64,000 nt of DNA from Taenia hydatigena (GCA_036345935.2 JADWOT020000007.1:9005076-9069075); one strand, 5' to 3'. Positions 21,533-34,309 are shown, counted from the first letter of the stretch. The notes: generated by a model from the letters alone, not told the origin. Numbers and translations: made by a program.

Positions 21533-21886
21533 AGGGTCTCATTAAACAGCAACACCAGCAGCAGCAACAACAACAACAGGAAGGCACGGAAGCCGACCAA
21601 CCAGAGACGAGTAACACTCTGCCTCTATGTCCACAGTGTTCGTTTACATCCAGCTCATCGAGTGAGGTGGATGAGCACATGATAAGTATGCATAGGGCGA
21701 AATTGCCATCAGAAAGGATCCAGGCAGCTGAATATACTGAGCGAACGCTCGTCCCCTTATCTCCTACCATCGAATCGTCTCCCCAATCGAGTACTCTCTC
21801 TCTCTCGTGCCTCCCCTGAAGCCGGATCGATTGCCTTTCCAGCGATAGAGAATCTAAGCACCCTTCTGAACAGCTAGAACGGGGTG
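21533..21886 (+). CDS. C2H2 zinc-finger exon with polyglutamine
   Basis: The exon starts at the acceptor ATTCTCTAACAG, so it has no start codon; the reading frame uses AG as the end of a split codon. It encodes GLIKQQH, eight consecutive Gln, an acidic linker (EGTEADQPETSNTLPL), then one C2H2 finger with C-X2-C-X12-H-X4-H spacing (CPQCSFTSSS to ISMH), then a Ser/Thr-rich tail. This is the layout of a nuclear DNA-binding regulator. TGA at 21817-21819 closes the frame after 95 codons. After it the same frame stays open 22 more codons to a strong donor GTAAGT at 21887. Either the gene ends at TGA, or the TGA is a mutation or read error inside a longer exon. The other exons were not found. Confidence 0.7.
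21794..21806 (+). repeat. Short CT microsatellite inside the zinc-finger exon
   Basis: About six CT units. A length change here would shift the zinc-finger frame; the next frame continues as SRASPEAGSIAFPAIENLST before a TAG, so an indel here is a rival explanation for the TGA that follows. Confidence 0.7.
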
Positions 21887-22380
21887 GTAAGTTGAGTGGC
21901 CTTTGAACTTTGCCTTAGCCATGAGACTTGCCCTTAATGACCATGAAGACCGAGTAGAGTGTATAGCTATTGCTTTTTTCTCACCTACACACACAAGCAG
22001 TGGCCTTTCGCAAGTGCGATACTACCAGCAAACAATAGTGGGAGGTGTTGACGATCTCACAATGATCCCAAGTTAGAACGTGCATCGCAATAAATCTGTG
22101 CATGCAACATGGACATTCAATGAACTATCTACCATTAATAAGCACTTGCCACTCACCACAAACCCACGATACACTAACCGGACACCAGTACAATTATTTC
22201 ATCCAGAATCAACAAACAACGACGAATGCAAAAGCTTAAGTAAAGAATGATGGAAGCTGATAGGGGGTAGAGCCAAAGTTAAGCAGAACGAAGCATACAT
22301 ACATACGTAAAGATATACGGATATAAGCTTAGCGGCTGAATAAGCAAGGACTCAAAAATCCTTGTAACTCTCAAGCACGC

Positions 22381-22480
22381 NNNNNNNNNNNNNNNNNNNN
22401 NNNNNNNNNNNNNNNNNNNNNNNNNNNNNNNNNNNNNNNNNNNNNNNNNNNNNNNNNNNNNNNNNNNNNNNNNNNNNNNN
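22381..22480. other. Assembly gap (100 N)
   Basis: Exactly 100 N, the usual placeholder for a gap of unknown length. Downstream exons of the zinc-finger gene could be affected. Confidence 0.99.
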
Positions 22481-25400
22481 TTAGCCTGACCGTGAGGATG
22501 CGCATCATAGGGTAAAGCTAGGGGTTCAGAGAGGATATACGCTTTGTCAACTTTGTCAACTTTAAACTTCCTTTATCAAGCAGCCGCAAAGTCATAATTA
22601 AGTTGCGCAGTTATTCCAGTGAAACATTAGCAGCAAGTTGCGTAAAATGTGTTTATTATTGTAAAACGGTGACAGCAGCCACATCATTTATTAGTTTACG
22701 TAATGATGCAGTAAGAATCGGGCCAATCTGCTCAAACTACAAGTGAATCAGCAGTATCACGTCGCCTTCTTCTCTGGTCTAGCCCAGATGATGCGCTGCA
22801 TTCGACCTTACCTAATATTTTATCCGTCTTTGCTCATTCAACGAAGGATATTTTTCAACATACAGTTAACTAGGTGGAATACTGCAGTAGTCTCGAGGCG
22901 CTTCACAACCCTAATGACTGGGCCCATTTGTTTTGAGTCCCACCGCCAGGTACGGAATTGTGTCTGGGGCTCCACATTTACTAACTCCACTTGATGCATG
23001 GGATCCAACATTACTTGGATAGACTTGCATGCATGCAACTTGGGTCTTTGCACTTTGCTGTGATTTGGTGCCTTATACTTCCATTTTTAGTTGCCGTCAT
23101 TCTAATATGATAGCTTTTATTTTGTTAAAATTACACGAATAGCGAAGTGTCAACTGAGAATTCAGAAGCAAAGCGAAGACTCAGATTCTCATTGCAATTC
23201 TTGTTTAACATTCCGAGATGTAGATTTTAACTACGTAATTTAATTTGCCGGTTTGAACGATTGAAGTGGCGAAGGTGGAACTAAGTGGATTCGCCCTTGG
23301 AGTAAGTGCTTTTATACTGAGCATCGTTGCATCTGCGGCGTGAAGCATGAAGCGCAGACGAAACCTGTGGGCCTTTGACTCTATATGTGGTCAGTGTGCA
23401 GGTGTCATCCGCAGTCGTAACGTGATGCATTTTTTTAGTAGTTTGCAGTCTCTATCCCTCAGGAAGAGATGGTGAAATCGGGTCGGTGGATGAATTTGAC
23501 GGCTGTTGCCATTGCTTCCTCCATTACCACAGCACCCGAAGGGTAGCCTTGGCAGGGCGACATTGCTAATGGCGATCAGTGGCAGGGACCGCCCTACGGG
23601 TATACTTCTGCACAGTGCTCGAGGTTTGCTTGATTCCTCCTTTGCGACCACAAATTGCCGTCGCCACCACCACCAAAACTGCGTGCCATGTAGTCGGTTC
23701 GGAAGACAAGTCAGAAAATAGCATACCATTGCAAAATTCAATGAGCTTACCATAAGAGCTAACCACTGCTCATTAAAGCTAGGTTATTTTCATGACAAAG
23801 CAATGCAGCAAAAGAATAACACTTTCGAATTAGGCAAGCTTTTCAACGAGCGAGATTCGTCTACGTCTTCCACAGCGAAAAAATCCATTCAGTTGCTAAA
23901 GCGTTCGAACAGCATCCTTAATCAAGAACCACTGATGGTTGAGTAGCAGTGTCGAAACAAGCGCAGACGAGGTTGACCTCACTTTTTCCGATTAGAGAGC
24001 AGAAATCGATGCGTTCGCAAATAACTTTAGTCCAAATCGGCACTCCACGCCCTACTTGCCCACTACATCCCAAGTGTAATGGCACCGTAAGAAGCAGTAA
24101 TGCAGCCTACACACTCACACCTCCATGTTTTGTCATTACCGCCTTCTGTCATAAGACTGACCGAATCGCAGCGATGAATGCTGTTAATAAGGGGCCCGGC
24201 CACGCGACCATAATCACGGGTCCCATTCACTTGAAGGTCAGGTAAATCACTCAGTTACTACCATGGAAACAGCCCACACGCCATTTTAGAGGGCAAACTT
24301 TCCATATCTACATAGGTAGATTCATTCAAAGAAAGATATCTAAGATTCTAATGTGCATTTGTACAGCATGTGCTTTTTTCGTCCACTTAAATTAGGCGAT
24401 TTCAAGCAAAGCACGAACTACGGTAGCAACTTTAATGTTTTCACTAGAATCAAATAATGTTTTCTGTCAGTGCGTAAATATCCTTTTCTTTTCTTTCAGT
24501 TTTTATCGCTGTTCTGTTTTGTCAGAAATGTCTCTGCTTCTAATTTATGGATACCTGAGCTTGGTCATTCATTTATAGCGTCGACACTGGTCACATTGTT
24601 AAGACCGTAATAGCACTAGTTTCTAAAAGGTCTAGTGTCCCAATTTTCCAAGATTTAAATTCTTCAACCGGCAGATCCTTTCATTGGCAAAAACTTTCCA
24701 CTTTACCAGTCCTTTCATTGTTCACTATTCCAAATAGATCTCTGTAGTGGGTGCATTTCATGACACCAAAAAATGGATAAGTATAGCCCGATATAACGAA
24801 CCGTTGAGGAGCCTTCGGCAGAAGAAACGTATGCATTAATCACTCCTCCAACGCATGCGCGACGGAGGAAGTTCGTACGGACCCGAACACAATTAGGCGA
24901 TTTCCTCGCGTGAAATGAACTTAACGAATGCAATTCGCGATTTAGTGGCTGATAAAAGGGTTAATGATTTGACTACGGACCGCATTGGCATTATTCATGA
25001 ATTATTTTAACACTGTCTTCGACTTTGTACCTGTGACCTCTTTTGTGTTGGTGCCATACTTTTAGTGCGACTCCATTAGCTCTGCCTCGCTGACTGCTTT
25101 ACTACTCGGCTTGTGACTTTACTGTAGCCAGAGGCAGTGATGGGAGCAGAAATTTCTGTGGCGCTCTTGATAAGCAAAATTATAAAAATCGGATTTTGGA
25201 TCTGCCGAGTTATAAATGTGCAGCTATATATTCCAAATTCGAGACTACATGTCATTGAATTCGACACGAAGATGCAGCCGAAATATGAAGGATAGATTGG
25301 CTTCGGGAGTAAACGCACATGCAGAATCAGGGGTTAGAGGAACACATTTAGATCCTTTTTAATGGAGGCATCGCTCTAAAGACCTACTTTGCCAGAACGA

Positions 25401-26324
25401 GCCATTTAGGATCACGTTTGCTAAGGTTTTGTAATGGATCACATCTAGTAGGTCTTCGGTTCGATGTGAAATGGCCAGTACTGCCTTCCGAATCGCACAA
25501 CACTTTGCGGTGCCTTGAGAGGGAAAGGGAGAAAGAGAACAAATGTCTGAAGGCGTTACCGCTGGCCTTAAACACGCCACATCAGTGTGTCAGTGGAATG
25601 TGAAAACATTGGCCCTATTCGTCATCTCGGCTGTAACAGTGTTGCAACGAGAACATGACAGGACAAATTCCAGAAGATAGAAGAATTGAGAAGCATCCTT
25701 CAACTTTAACGAAGTATGGGGGTGGTTTTGGCATTAAGGCGTTGAGTCAAGACTGTTATATTGTGCATTTTCCAATGGCGTGAAAATCCTTCATTTGTTG
25801 CACCAGTAAGAAGGCTTGCAGTTTCTTTTCATAAAGTAAAATAGCTGTAAGCCGGGTTGTCTAGTAGCATTTTCGCGAAGGATAACAGGCGAAATATCAG
25901 CTGGATGTTGATAATCACCAAATTAGCCTTAAACACTTTCAGTTTGGACTGAATTTTAATCGGGAATCACAGGAATTTTAATCCATATAAAGGTCCATGG
26001 TCTATGATCCTAGATGGACAGACTGTTGGCTGCATGAGACAGAACGCAAAAAATCTCAGCGTTAAGAATGCGTTGTCATGCGATGAATGGACGTATTGTT
26101 ATGGGTTTTATCTCTATACTACTCGTGGGCATACAGATGGGGGTCGTGGAACGACGGTAGTTGGGTAAGAACCAATGGCGGTTAAATAATAAGACATGGA
26201 GGTCGAGTGGAAGGGTGCAAGATGCAGACACGAGAGGAGGAAAAGGAGAGAGACGGAGGCGAGGTACTACTGTGTGCATAGTCACCTATTCACCGGCTGC
26301 GGACGAGGGATGCGACCTGGTAGG
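22481..26324. other. Stretch without a recognised gene
   Basis: No block paralogue and no domain that I recognise. The most open part is 23391-23766, where the minus strand has a 120-codon frame and an overlapping 66-codon frame around a CAC/GTG-rich patch, and the plus strand is open too; this overlap suggests composition and not coding. A purine-rich patch lies at 26190-26270, just before E2. Confidence 0.5.
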
Positions 26325-27990
26325 CTGCAATTGAAGGCTCACTTGCGACCATTAATTGTTTTATGTAATGAGCATTCGGTATTCAAAGAAGACCTCGTGT
26401 GGATTAAAAAGACACTGCTAGATAAAGGATCAATGAATTACCCTTGATATCACTAGCTAATAAATTACCATTCATGCGGTCTCCAAAGTGCACTTATTTT
26501 AATCAAAGCTTACTTGAGGGATTCAGCAACATCAGAGTGTTAAATAAGAATCTTGCGAAACTCGACACATGAACGCCGCTTTGATTTACAGATAACCTAA
26601 GCCTTTTATTGTGGTCTTCAACCTCCACCACTTGACAAGCACACGCAACATCATTGAGAATAGGCCAGTGTGTAATGATATTTGTTTGCCATTTAAGGAG
26701 TAGTTGTTGTGATTTGGCCCTATATCTTATGTAAAGGAGAACAATTGTCAACGCCACTTTTCTCTGAGTTAGTGAAACCAGCAACGCGATAGGCAAAATG
26801 TCTAGCAAATGTCAATTTTCAGCAGCAATAATCGAAACCAGCAAAGAAGTTGGTAAGTTGCATTGGCTTACTAGAGGGTTTACAGGAGCACTGTGACCAT
26901 GTAAGCAAATGGAGCTGAAGTGGTCAGGGAGTGGAGGCAAATCCAGCCTTCGTGGTGGTAGCGAACGTTGAGGTAGAATTTCTTTAATTGGTCGTTGCAG
27001 CATTCAAAACAGATCCCTACCTCGTGGTGAAGGCTGGAGTTTGTGTGGACTTACTTTTTGTTGTGATTTGAGGAAACTGGGTAGACTTGCTATTCCTTGC
27101 AACTGTGGATGTCTGAGTAGACCTGTCATTCATTTTAATTGCAAGGGTCTGAGTAGACTTGCTGTTCTTCGCGAATCTTCCGGCTTCGGGAGACACTCCT
27201 TCCTCTCCTGTAGGAGACAATAAATTTCTCTTGACATCTTTATACGAACTAATCGCTGACGGCATAAAATAAGAAATTTTGGTCGACCTTACTAAGCTGC
27301 CTATTCTACTGTCTAAAGTTAATTGTGTGGCAGGAGATAATTCAAATAAGCCTACGCGAACAATTTAATTGTGTCAAACGGGTACTGTTGCAGGCTTCTT
27401 GAGACAAAATCTGTCTAAATGCAAATAATAAATCAGCATTTGGTAAGACGAGTACAAAGGGCTCACCTCCTCCTAGGATCGGTGTGGTTGCTTCTACTAC
27501 CCCACTGTCGCTGCCAAGGTACTCAAGTTTCTTATAATCTCCTTTTCTAGTGCGCGCACTAACGAAGGCAAAAATGGTTTGCCCCAGCTGTAGGCCTTTG
27601 AAGGTGTAAGTTTGAACTGGGGGCAGATCCAAAGCGTCCTGCCACGTGGAGTCGAGATTCCATGCGATACGATAGCCGACAATAACGCCATCGGGCTGAG
27701 GTGGGGACCCCAACTCATGCGCCTCGTGTAAGGGTCGATTGCTTCAAGTTTCACATTTTGAGGAGCATCAAGATCTGCATGTCAAAATTCCTTTGTGTTT
27801 TATTAGCGAGAATAGCTAGTGATTTTGGATTACTTTACCGAACGTGGGCCTCAAAAACACTGGTTCATCTTTCATTGACCTGGAAACTGTGAGCTTTTTC
27901 ATGAAAACCGCCCATTTTTGTGTGTGTGCAGCAGTAGACTGAAAGCGTTTCGGGACTGACAGGTAATGAAAACATTGCAATTTGCTGATC
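26325..27990 (+). repeat. Repeat block E2 (direct copy of E1)
   Basis: Direct copy of 1878-3604 with abrupt edges. It keeps the FN3 gene exons in better condition than E1. The 40-codon plus-strand frame at its left edge has five amino acid changes relative to E1 and the same stop. Confidence 0.9.
27021..27774 (-). pseudogene. FN3-domain receptor fragment with S-T-Q repeats, copy E2
   Basis: Two exons on the minus strand: 27774-27467 (one FN3 domain) and 27207-27021 (S-T-Q repeats), separated by a 259-nt intron with GTGAGC donor and CCTACAG acceptor. Both joints are phase 1, so the protein reads VEATTPILGGG then EEGVSPEAGRFAKN without a break. The FN3 part shows PPQPDGVIVGYRIAWNLDST and the usual Y-x-F-x-G-L and G-x-x-x-x-F-V-x-A motifs. 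A one-base deletion near 27701-27712 breaks the frame between the A and B strands, so this copy is also damaged unless it is a read error. The second exon has four STQ units at 12-residue spacing and ends at a phase-2 donor (GTAGGG). Probably part of a cell-surface protein. Confidence 0.65.
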
Positions 27991-30900
27991 AGATTTCTTA
28001 TACCTGCTTAAACTTTTAATCTAAGGGGAGGTGGAAGCACTCGCGTCTATGGTTTAACTAAAAATTAATAACTTAAAACACTTGGCACAACTTGTATCGC
28101 CCCGTCCATCTGCCGGATTTTGGCTATCTTCTATTTCCCAACCACGCCTTGTGTTTCGCCTTTAATCACCTATTGCGGTAATTGTCATCATGGTGCTCCT
28201 GCTAAAGACATCAATTGTGCTTATTCCCCATACAAAATCAAATCGTAATGCGCTAATGCTTGCGAATAGCCTACACAAATGACGGTTCGCTCTACACGCG
28301 GATCATGTAAATGGATGCATTGGGACGCACATTGTGCTAGGCAAACCCCTGCCTGCTGTAAAGTAGCTACAAAATTGAAGGCGCTTAAAAGATGAAAATG
28401 AAAGGCGTGAGGGAAGGTAAGCATAAAAAAAGTACTAAGGAAATAAATGGGTTGGCTCGGTCATATCGAGTTTATTTGACTACCGTGTGGTGTAGCATTA
28501 TGCAACAAAATGTCTATAAGAGTGGCCAAGTCATTCCCAAATTTACTAAGGTTTGCAAATATCCTGTTTTCTTAGATATGTCAGCATATGCGCTGCTCAG
28601 CGTAAACTATAGAAGGTGCCTTACCGCTTGCCACTACCAGTTCTTTATGCAAGATGGCCGTTACCACCAAAATGAGGTAGAGTTGAAGTAGCATCTCAAT
28701 CCGAAGACAAATCACATTAACAGCCCACGAGCGGTGTCCATAAATATGTCGAAAAATGCTAGCCTATGAAATTACCCGTTCGTGCGTTCGCACCCGTATT
28801 GTGATTTCGCGCATTATTAGGTCATTTGAGCGATTGTGCGGGAGACGCTCATAAGGACCTTAGCTTTTGCGAAATTGCGTTCTTTTTCAACCTCGTGGTG
28901 ATTTTGATTTTTAATGAGCTGCGATATTCCGAAAGTCAAACTTACTTTCTTTAAGGAGGAGGTTTGCGTATGTGAATAGTGTCCAAGTGGTGTTATCAGA
29001 GAATTCAAGTCTTGAAGGCGGGTATATTGAAAGGACCAGACTTACTTGTCCACACACGATAACCGGGTTTTAACATTTGCTTCTTCGCTAGGCTGATGAA
29101 TTGCGGCAATCATTTCCCCTTTTTGGAAATGCAAACTGGATTACTACTTTGATTACCTCATAAGAGCATATCATCGACCTCAACTATGCACAAAATAAAT
29201 AAGTTTCTTCACAATAAGAATAGGTGTGTGTGGAAAACTGGAAACATTGGTGGGATATCCTTAAGGATGCGCCAATAACCATTAATTTTTGAAAAGACAA
29301 CAATTTTATGCAAAGAAAAGTAGGCGCAAATGCACAGTTTAACTCCCTAACAAGCACCAACAATTTGCTTGCAATAAATAAGCATCCATTCCATCCCTGC
29401 GTCACTACGTTAATAAAGCTTGAATTTCTTCACTAAGTAGGATTTTAACACATCAGGAATCACTAAAGTCACACAAAGAACACACGCTCTAGTGTTTTAT
29501 TCGTAGAGAACTATAATTTGATCTGCTAGAAATTCACATGTAGCAGCTTGGTTTGTCGTTTGGCTGTGCGTTCAACTGCACAAACAATAGAATCTCTAGA
29601 GGCTGCACTTCTGCATCGTGGCATTATCTATGGCCCATCCTAATAGCAGCCTAAACTTCTCGAGTTTTCATAAGTAGCACCGCAGCCTATTACGGCATAG
29701 TGGGGACTCAGATTACTACCTTTGTTATTCACTTCCGTGAACTAGCTGGTAGTCGTCCGTTTGATGAGTGCGCAGATAATTAACACCAGGTTACTAAAAT
29801 GGGCAGTCAGCACTTTACTCCGCGGTAATTAGTTGAGGCTAAGTTGACGGCTATTTCCATGCCCAATCCAAATTAAAGGACAAACTAAAAAAGATGAGGG
29901 ATAGTGAGAAATGATGGAATGCATTGCAAAAGTACGGAAATCATTACCTGCATCGTCAGCTAACATGATGGTGTCTGCAAATTAGTCATGCCACCTGTGC
30001 ATCCATCAGGCTCTAAGCCAATTCAGGACATGTTTGGCCGTCTCAAAAGCACTTTCTTGAGGACATAGGCAGCCCTAAAAGTATACCTATTAGTAAAATT
30101 GCTTGTTAAACGTACTTGCGTTTGTCTATATTATTGCAAAAGTCAAGATCTTTGCCGTCCCAAATGCTTTAATGATTAATTGATTTTGGATGGCATAATT
30201 AAACTATTACCAAAATTCCACTCCGTGTAGTTTTCAGGTGTCTGCTTTCCATGATGAAGCATGATGAGTTTGCCATTTGGCGTTGAGTTACAAGTATTGG
30301 TTCAGAATCGCAGACACGAGGAGATGTAGCATTCTCCTCATCATGAGAACTAAGCGAAAATAATCCACCTTTTTAAGCTGCTTTACTCGCATAAACGACA
30401 GAAATGATTTTTATCTCGGTTGTTATTTCGAGGAAAATGGTTCCTGTGCATGAGTATATCTGATGCGATGATAATAAGAGAGGTCAGTAGTTGCAATAAA
30501 TGCTTTAGAGGAACATGGATGAGCTCTGTAATATGAACGATAAACCACATTAACGAAGGATAGAGTTTCGCTTGAATTTCACTACGCATCGCTAAGCTAG
30601 TGGTGCCTTGGAAAATGAATATTTTGAGGATGTCAACTTTTTGACTGTCCGCCTAGTATAGGTTACAATGCGAATGTGATTTCTCACCATATTTTAACAA
30701 TTTATTGATATAAATTCAATAGAAGCTTTTATGGTACGTGCGATAAAGAAGGACGAAAGGTTTTGTGGTGTCCAGTGTCCACCCTAGTATTTTGCCTTCT
30801 TTAGCCTTTAAGGGAGCCTTGAGACGCTACGACCACGCTTCCTCCCGCCGTTGGTGGAAATGAGTGAAAAATAGCTCTTATGCCAGCCATATCCAACCTG

Positions 30901-31695
30901 CCTTCTTTATGTTGTCATCATTGTGTACCTTTGTGTTTCAGGTGTAAAAGGAACAGTATCATCTACTATTGGGTCCTCATTGTTCTAAGCAAATAAAGCC
31001 TTTTTCAATTATCTTCAAGCTACGGTAAGTTGCGGGGTCTAAATGTTAATATCATGAAATCATGCTTGTGTTTCTTCCACCATTTAGATTAGCAGTAACC
31101 ATCTGCTCATCGTTGAGAAGTCGATACTTACTTTCAATATTTAGACTAGCATAAAATTGTCCAGACATCAATGCATGCTTTGACTGAATGTTTCTGATCT
31201 TTGCAGAGTGCTTGTAGCAATTTGGACACGTGGTAGATCTACGGAGTTAAGACGATGGATGCTTGGACAGTATAAAATTGTCTATTACTAATAGGGACGA
31301 CGAAATGAAGTGACCTGTGCATCCGTGATTTCACCCTCCAGGCAACAGGCACAAATATGGAAGAGAGGAAGAAATTGAAGGAGGATAAGTAGTTTTCGCT
31401 CCTTACCATGGATTCTTCAGCTGACTTGACTCATCACTGTCAATGTGCTTTGGTGTCAAAGGCCAAACGCTCCCAAACCTACCACTTTAAGCTTAAGATA
31501 TACGTCAATTGTCATGGCTGCTAGAAAAGTATTCAAACCTGTTCCAAACACGACGCTACCGACTCTTAACTATACGCTAGCTACTGCAGCGTCCAATGGA
31601 ACACATAACCCCTCCAACGTCTCCACTCCAATCACGACAGCCCTACGACCAGAACTCCAGGCACCTCCACAACACCTACTACCTTGGCTTCATTT
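27991..31695. other. Stretch without a recognised gene
   Basis: No block paralogue and no domain. A 99-codon plus-strand frame at 28392-28691 has no support from splice sites or copies. A frame at 31514-31756 is Thr/Pro-rich (includes NTTLPTLNYTLATAASNGTH) and runs into block F; it could be coding but I cannot support it further. Confidence 0.45.
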
Positions 31696-31700
31696 TGCAG

Positions 31701-31758
31701 GAAAGGAAAGAGAAATGCAGAGGAAATCATGTATTATGATCCTGTTGTCAGCATAAAA
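31701..31758 (+). CDS. Possible exon of gene R, copy F
   Basis: Acceptor CATTTTGCAG and donor GTAACG bound a 58-nt stretch reading KGKRNAEEIMYYDPVVSIK. It is the counterpart of 6827-6884 with two conservative changes and the better acceptor. A competing frame on the plus strand also crosses it. Confidence 0.3.
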
Positions 31759-32016
31759 GTAACGGCAGTAGTAGTAATAGTGATGTAGTAAAGGAAGCAA
31801 TGACAGAAGGAGGTGTGCCTCAGGCAACGGTAAGGAGAAGTAGGGTAGAAGGAAATGAGCACTGATTCCGACGTGATTTAAACATGCAGCCTCCCAACCT
31901 GGAGTCATGGTATGGAGAACTGTGTGGTTGGCCAGTTGACGTGTGTGTTTTGTAAATGCTGTTCTAATTTGTATGCTAGGAATGCTTTTTAGACACTGTT
32001 TTGCATTGCATTGCAG

Positions 32017-32213
32017 CTTTAGGCCCTAAAATGCCACTTCAACTCAATCACCCTTCCACAAACTGTGGCTCAAACCGCTCCAGATCACAATGCCCGTTAT
32101 TTGCTAGCCCTTTCAATAGTGCAAATAGACGACACTCTGACAGCTATAGTTTTAAAACAACTTTGATGGCGTCTGCCAGTCCACTGCATGCCGACAAACA
32201 ACTCGACTTCTGA
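32017..32213 (+). CDS. Probable last exon of gene R, copy F
   Basis: A clear acceptor (TGTTTTGCATTGCATTGCAG) is followed by 65 codons to TGA. The product keeps the pattern of copy A (ALGPKMPLQLNHPSTNCGSN at the start, DF at the end) with about 64 percent identity and no indel. The same entry phase and the same stop are used. This pair is the best evidence that gene R is real. Function unknown. Confidence 0.45.
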
Positions 32214-32615
32214 GAATGAGCCGAGTGCCTTTGAGAGCCTTTATACAAATGCATTCAAAACCATGTTTTAACCACCTTTTGGTGGTACGACCAAGACAAT
32301 GCATATGCTCCATCGCTACCGCATATGCTGGCTCCACGATTTTTAAAAATACTGCGGGAATGAAACGAAAGTGTTAAAGGTCCCTTCACACGTAGTTGAC
32401 ATGCACATTTAAAAAACACTTCGTTTCTTTAGGGACCAGTCGGTACTCACTTCCATACATTGCAATCTGTTACTCTTTTAACTCGAAAGCAATAGGCTTC
32501 TGAATGGCTAAGAAACGGAAAACTTACGCATTTATTGGCATAAAATGATTTCCTGCACTATATTCTATTGTTAATTGCGGCATAATTTGTACAACCCTAC
32601 CGCTACGAAATTTGC

Positions 32616-33103
32616 ATCCAAAGCAAAACGGGCGCTCTTTTAACGTCATCGTTAGCGTAGAGCTTAATTGTTGGTAACCTGCACACAAATCTTAGTGCAG
32701 CCATAGGTCTTGGCAATCATTTTGCCAACCCGCAGATTTTTATCAAGACGCATCAAAGTAGAATTTGTGCAATTTAACAACCCTGCGCGGTTAAAACGGG
32801 AAGGAAAATCGGAATGAACGCATTTGTTGATGACGAGCAACTCGGTTTTGCCACAAGGAGGAGCGGTTAGGCCAATTGAAAATGTGGGCATTAATTCTTT
32901 CACTTCATGCACCTGGTTGGAACGCCATTGTCCGAAAGCAACATTGCAATGGGTCAGGGAAGTTAAAGCTTTCACTTACAAGTTTACAAGCACTCACTTC
33001 ACTCTTTTTTCGCAAAGAAAAAATGAAGGAAGCAGAATGGTGCGATGAGTGCCTGCTACAATTCACTGCGTTTTGTCACCGAGCCCTAATAGTTGATGTT
33101 CAG
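32616..33103. other. Unique spacer between F and C
   Basis: No recognisable feature. Overlapping frames on both strands (32664-32975 minus, 32824-33118 plus) argue against either being coding. Confidence 0.45.
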
Positions 33104-33577
33104 TGGCCTTTAGAATAATGAACCTCGAAACAGTACTTTACTGATAATATTATTAGAGACTGTGAAATAGCTCTTCTTGTGTGAAATCGAATTCAACTTT
33201 CTCTGGGTGTTGGGTGGCAGGCGCACGATGACCTTTGGTTATCAGAGACAGACATTCATAGCCTTCAAACAAGCAGAGTTCTTCTTTGCACAGGTCACAT
33301 AATTATGCATTGTAGTTGACTAGCTTGAATGAAAGAGCTTGTACAGGCCACTAGTTTTTTATTTGATCCATTGGCCGAGAGGCACGTTAATAGCGAAGGG
33401 CAACAATGAAACACTGAATTTAAAGCAAGGGAGAAGAGCCAGTAGCCTTAGTAGATCTCAAACTCTGAGAAGACGATTACCAATTTGTCGACTTTTAGGA
33501 CATTTGAGAATCTGAGCTTTAGATAATGTCGCCTTCCATCAAGGATCATCAGTGACAGAAACGGAGCGTTGGTGAAT

Positions 33578-33790
33578 TCAAAAGAGTGCCAGTACGTCCC
33601 AAAAATGTTGAAATTCATCACGGTGCGCAATAAACCAGATTTGATTAAGGTCTGAAGGCCCATTGGTAGCGTCTCCTTCGGGAGTGTTCACGTTCCAATC
33701 TTGTGAGAGGGGATCTTTTATAAAAGCCTTTGCTCTGCGCAACTTCATTGAGCTGTCGGCTACAGACATATAAGTTTGAAAAACGCTCAA
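33578..33790 (-). CDS. Unidentified 70-codon frame, copy C
   Basis: Inverted copy of 9881-10093 with one residue change (Gly to Trp). Same caution applies. Confidence 0.25.
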   Translation of the reverse strand: MSVFQTYMSVADSSMKLRRAKAFIKDPLSQDWNVNTPEGDATNGPSDLNQIWFIAHRDEFQHFWDVLALF

Positions 33791-34000
33791 ATAATTAAAG
33801 CTGTTAATTGATTCCCAAAATTATGCCATGCAAGCAATTACTTAATTAAATGCCGATGGGACAATTGGCATGCTTGTAATCCACTCCCGCTTCATGCTAT
33901 TTTAGTCGAAGCACCGTAGAATTCTAAGACAGGGGACGAACCACCAGAGAAGCTGATGATGTGGGCTGGAGATAAAACAACCTTCTAGTATGATAAGAGG

Positions 34001-34309
34001 ATGTATCGTCAAACATCTGCACTGGCTGTATGTGTAGTCTCAACAGAACAACTTGCACTACATCAATCACGATATGCAGCACATTGCCCGATAGGCAAAA
34101 ATTTTGTACAAATGAACGGCTCAAGCACTCTTTTCGTGGACTGTGTTCTAAATGGCATCTTCATCTCTCATGCACAGCTTCTCTTGAGGTGTAGAAAGAT
34201 GCTGGAGAATTTTTTCTTAGCATGTCAACATGGGTATGCCAATGGGATCATGCAAACGTCTTCCATCGCATTCTCTTTGGCGCCTTCATTTCATGATTGC
34301 ACCATTTAG
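34001..34309 (+). CDS. Unidentified 102-codon frame, intact in C
   Basis: Runs 102 codons to TAG and reads like a folded protein: HCPIGKNFVQMNGSSTLFVD, later ENFFLACQHGYANGIMQTSS, ending SFHDCTI. The last third overlaps the hairpin arm. The other arm, in A at 7750-7850, keeps the same frame and the same stop (reading LACQRGYADGITQTSP) although the nucleotides differ by about 15 percent, so the C-terminal part may be truly coding and duplicated within the block. The A copy of the full frame is broken by one extra T. An overlapping 78-codon frame (34230-34466) is a rival. Not recognised. Confidence 0.35.
   Translation: MYRQTSALAVCVVSTEQLALHQSRYAAHCPIGKNFVQMNGSSTLFVDCVLNGIFISHAQLLLRCRKMLENFFLACQHGYANGIMQTSSIAFSLAPSFHDCTI

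Larger units (their letters stand above)
31696..32615 (+). repeat. Block F, diverged copy of 6825-7742
   Basis: Same orientation as A, about 80-85 percent by eye, with several indels and an added stretch near 32340-32400. It is much older than the A, B and C copies. Because F (plus) precedes C (minus), the pair mirrors A (plus) and B (minus) on the left. Confidence 0.85.

Noticed and set aside
23391..23766. 120-codon minus-strand frame
   Set aside because: Two minus frames and one plus frame overlap in the same GC-richer patch; composition explains it and no domain is visible.
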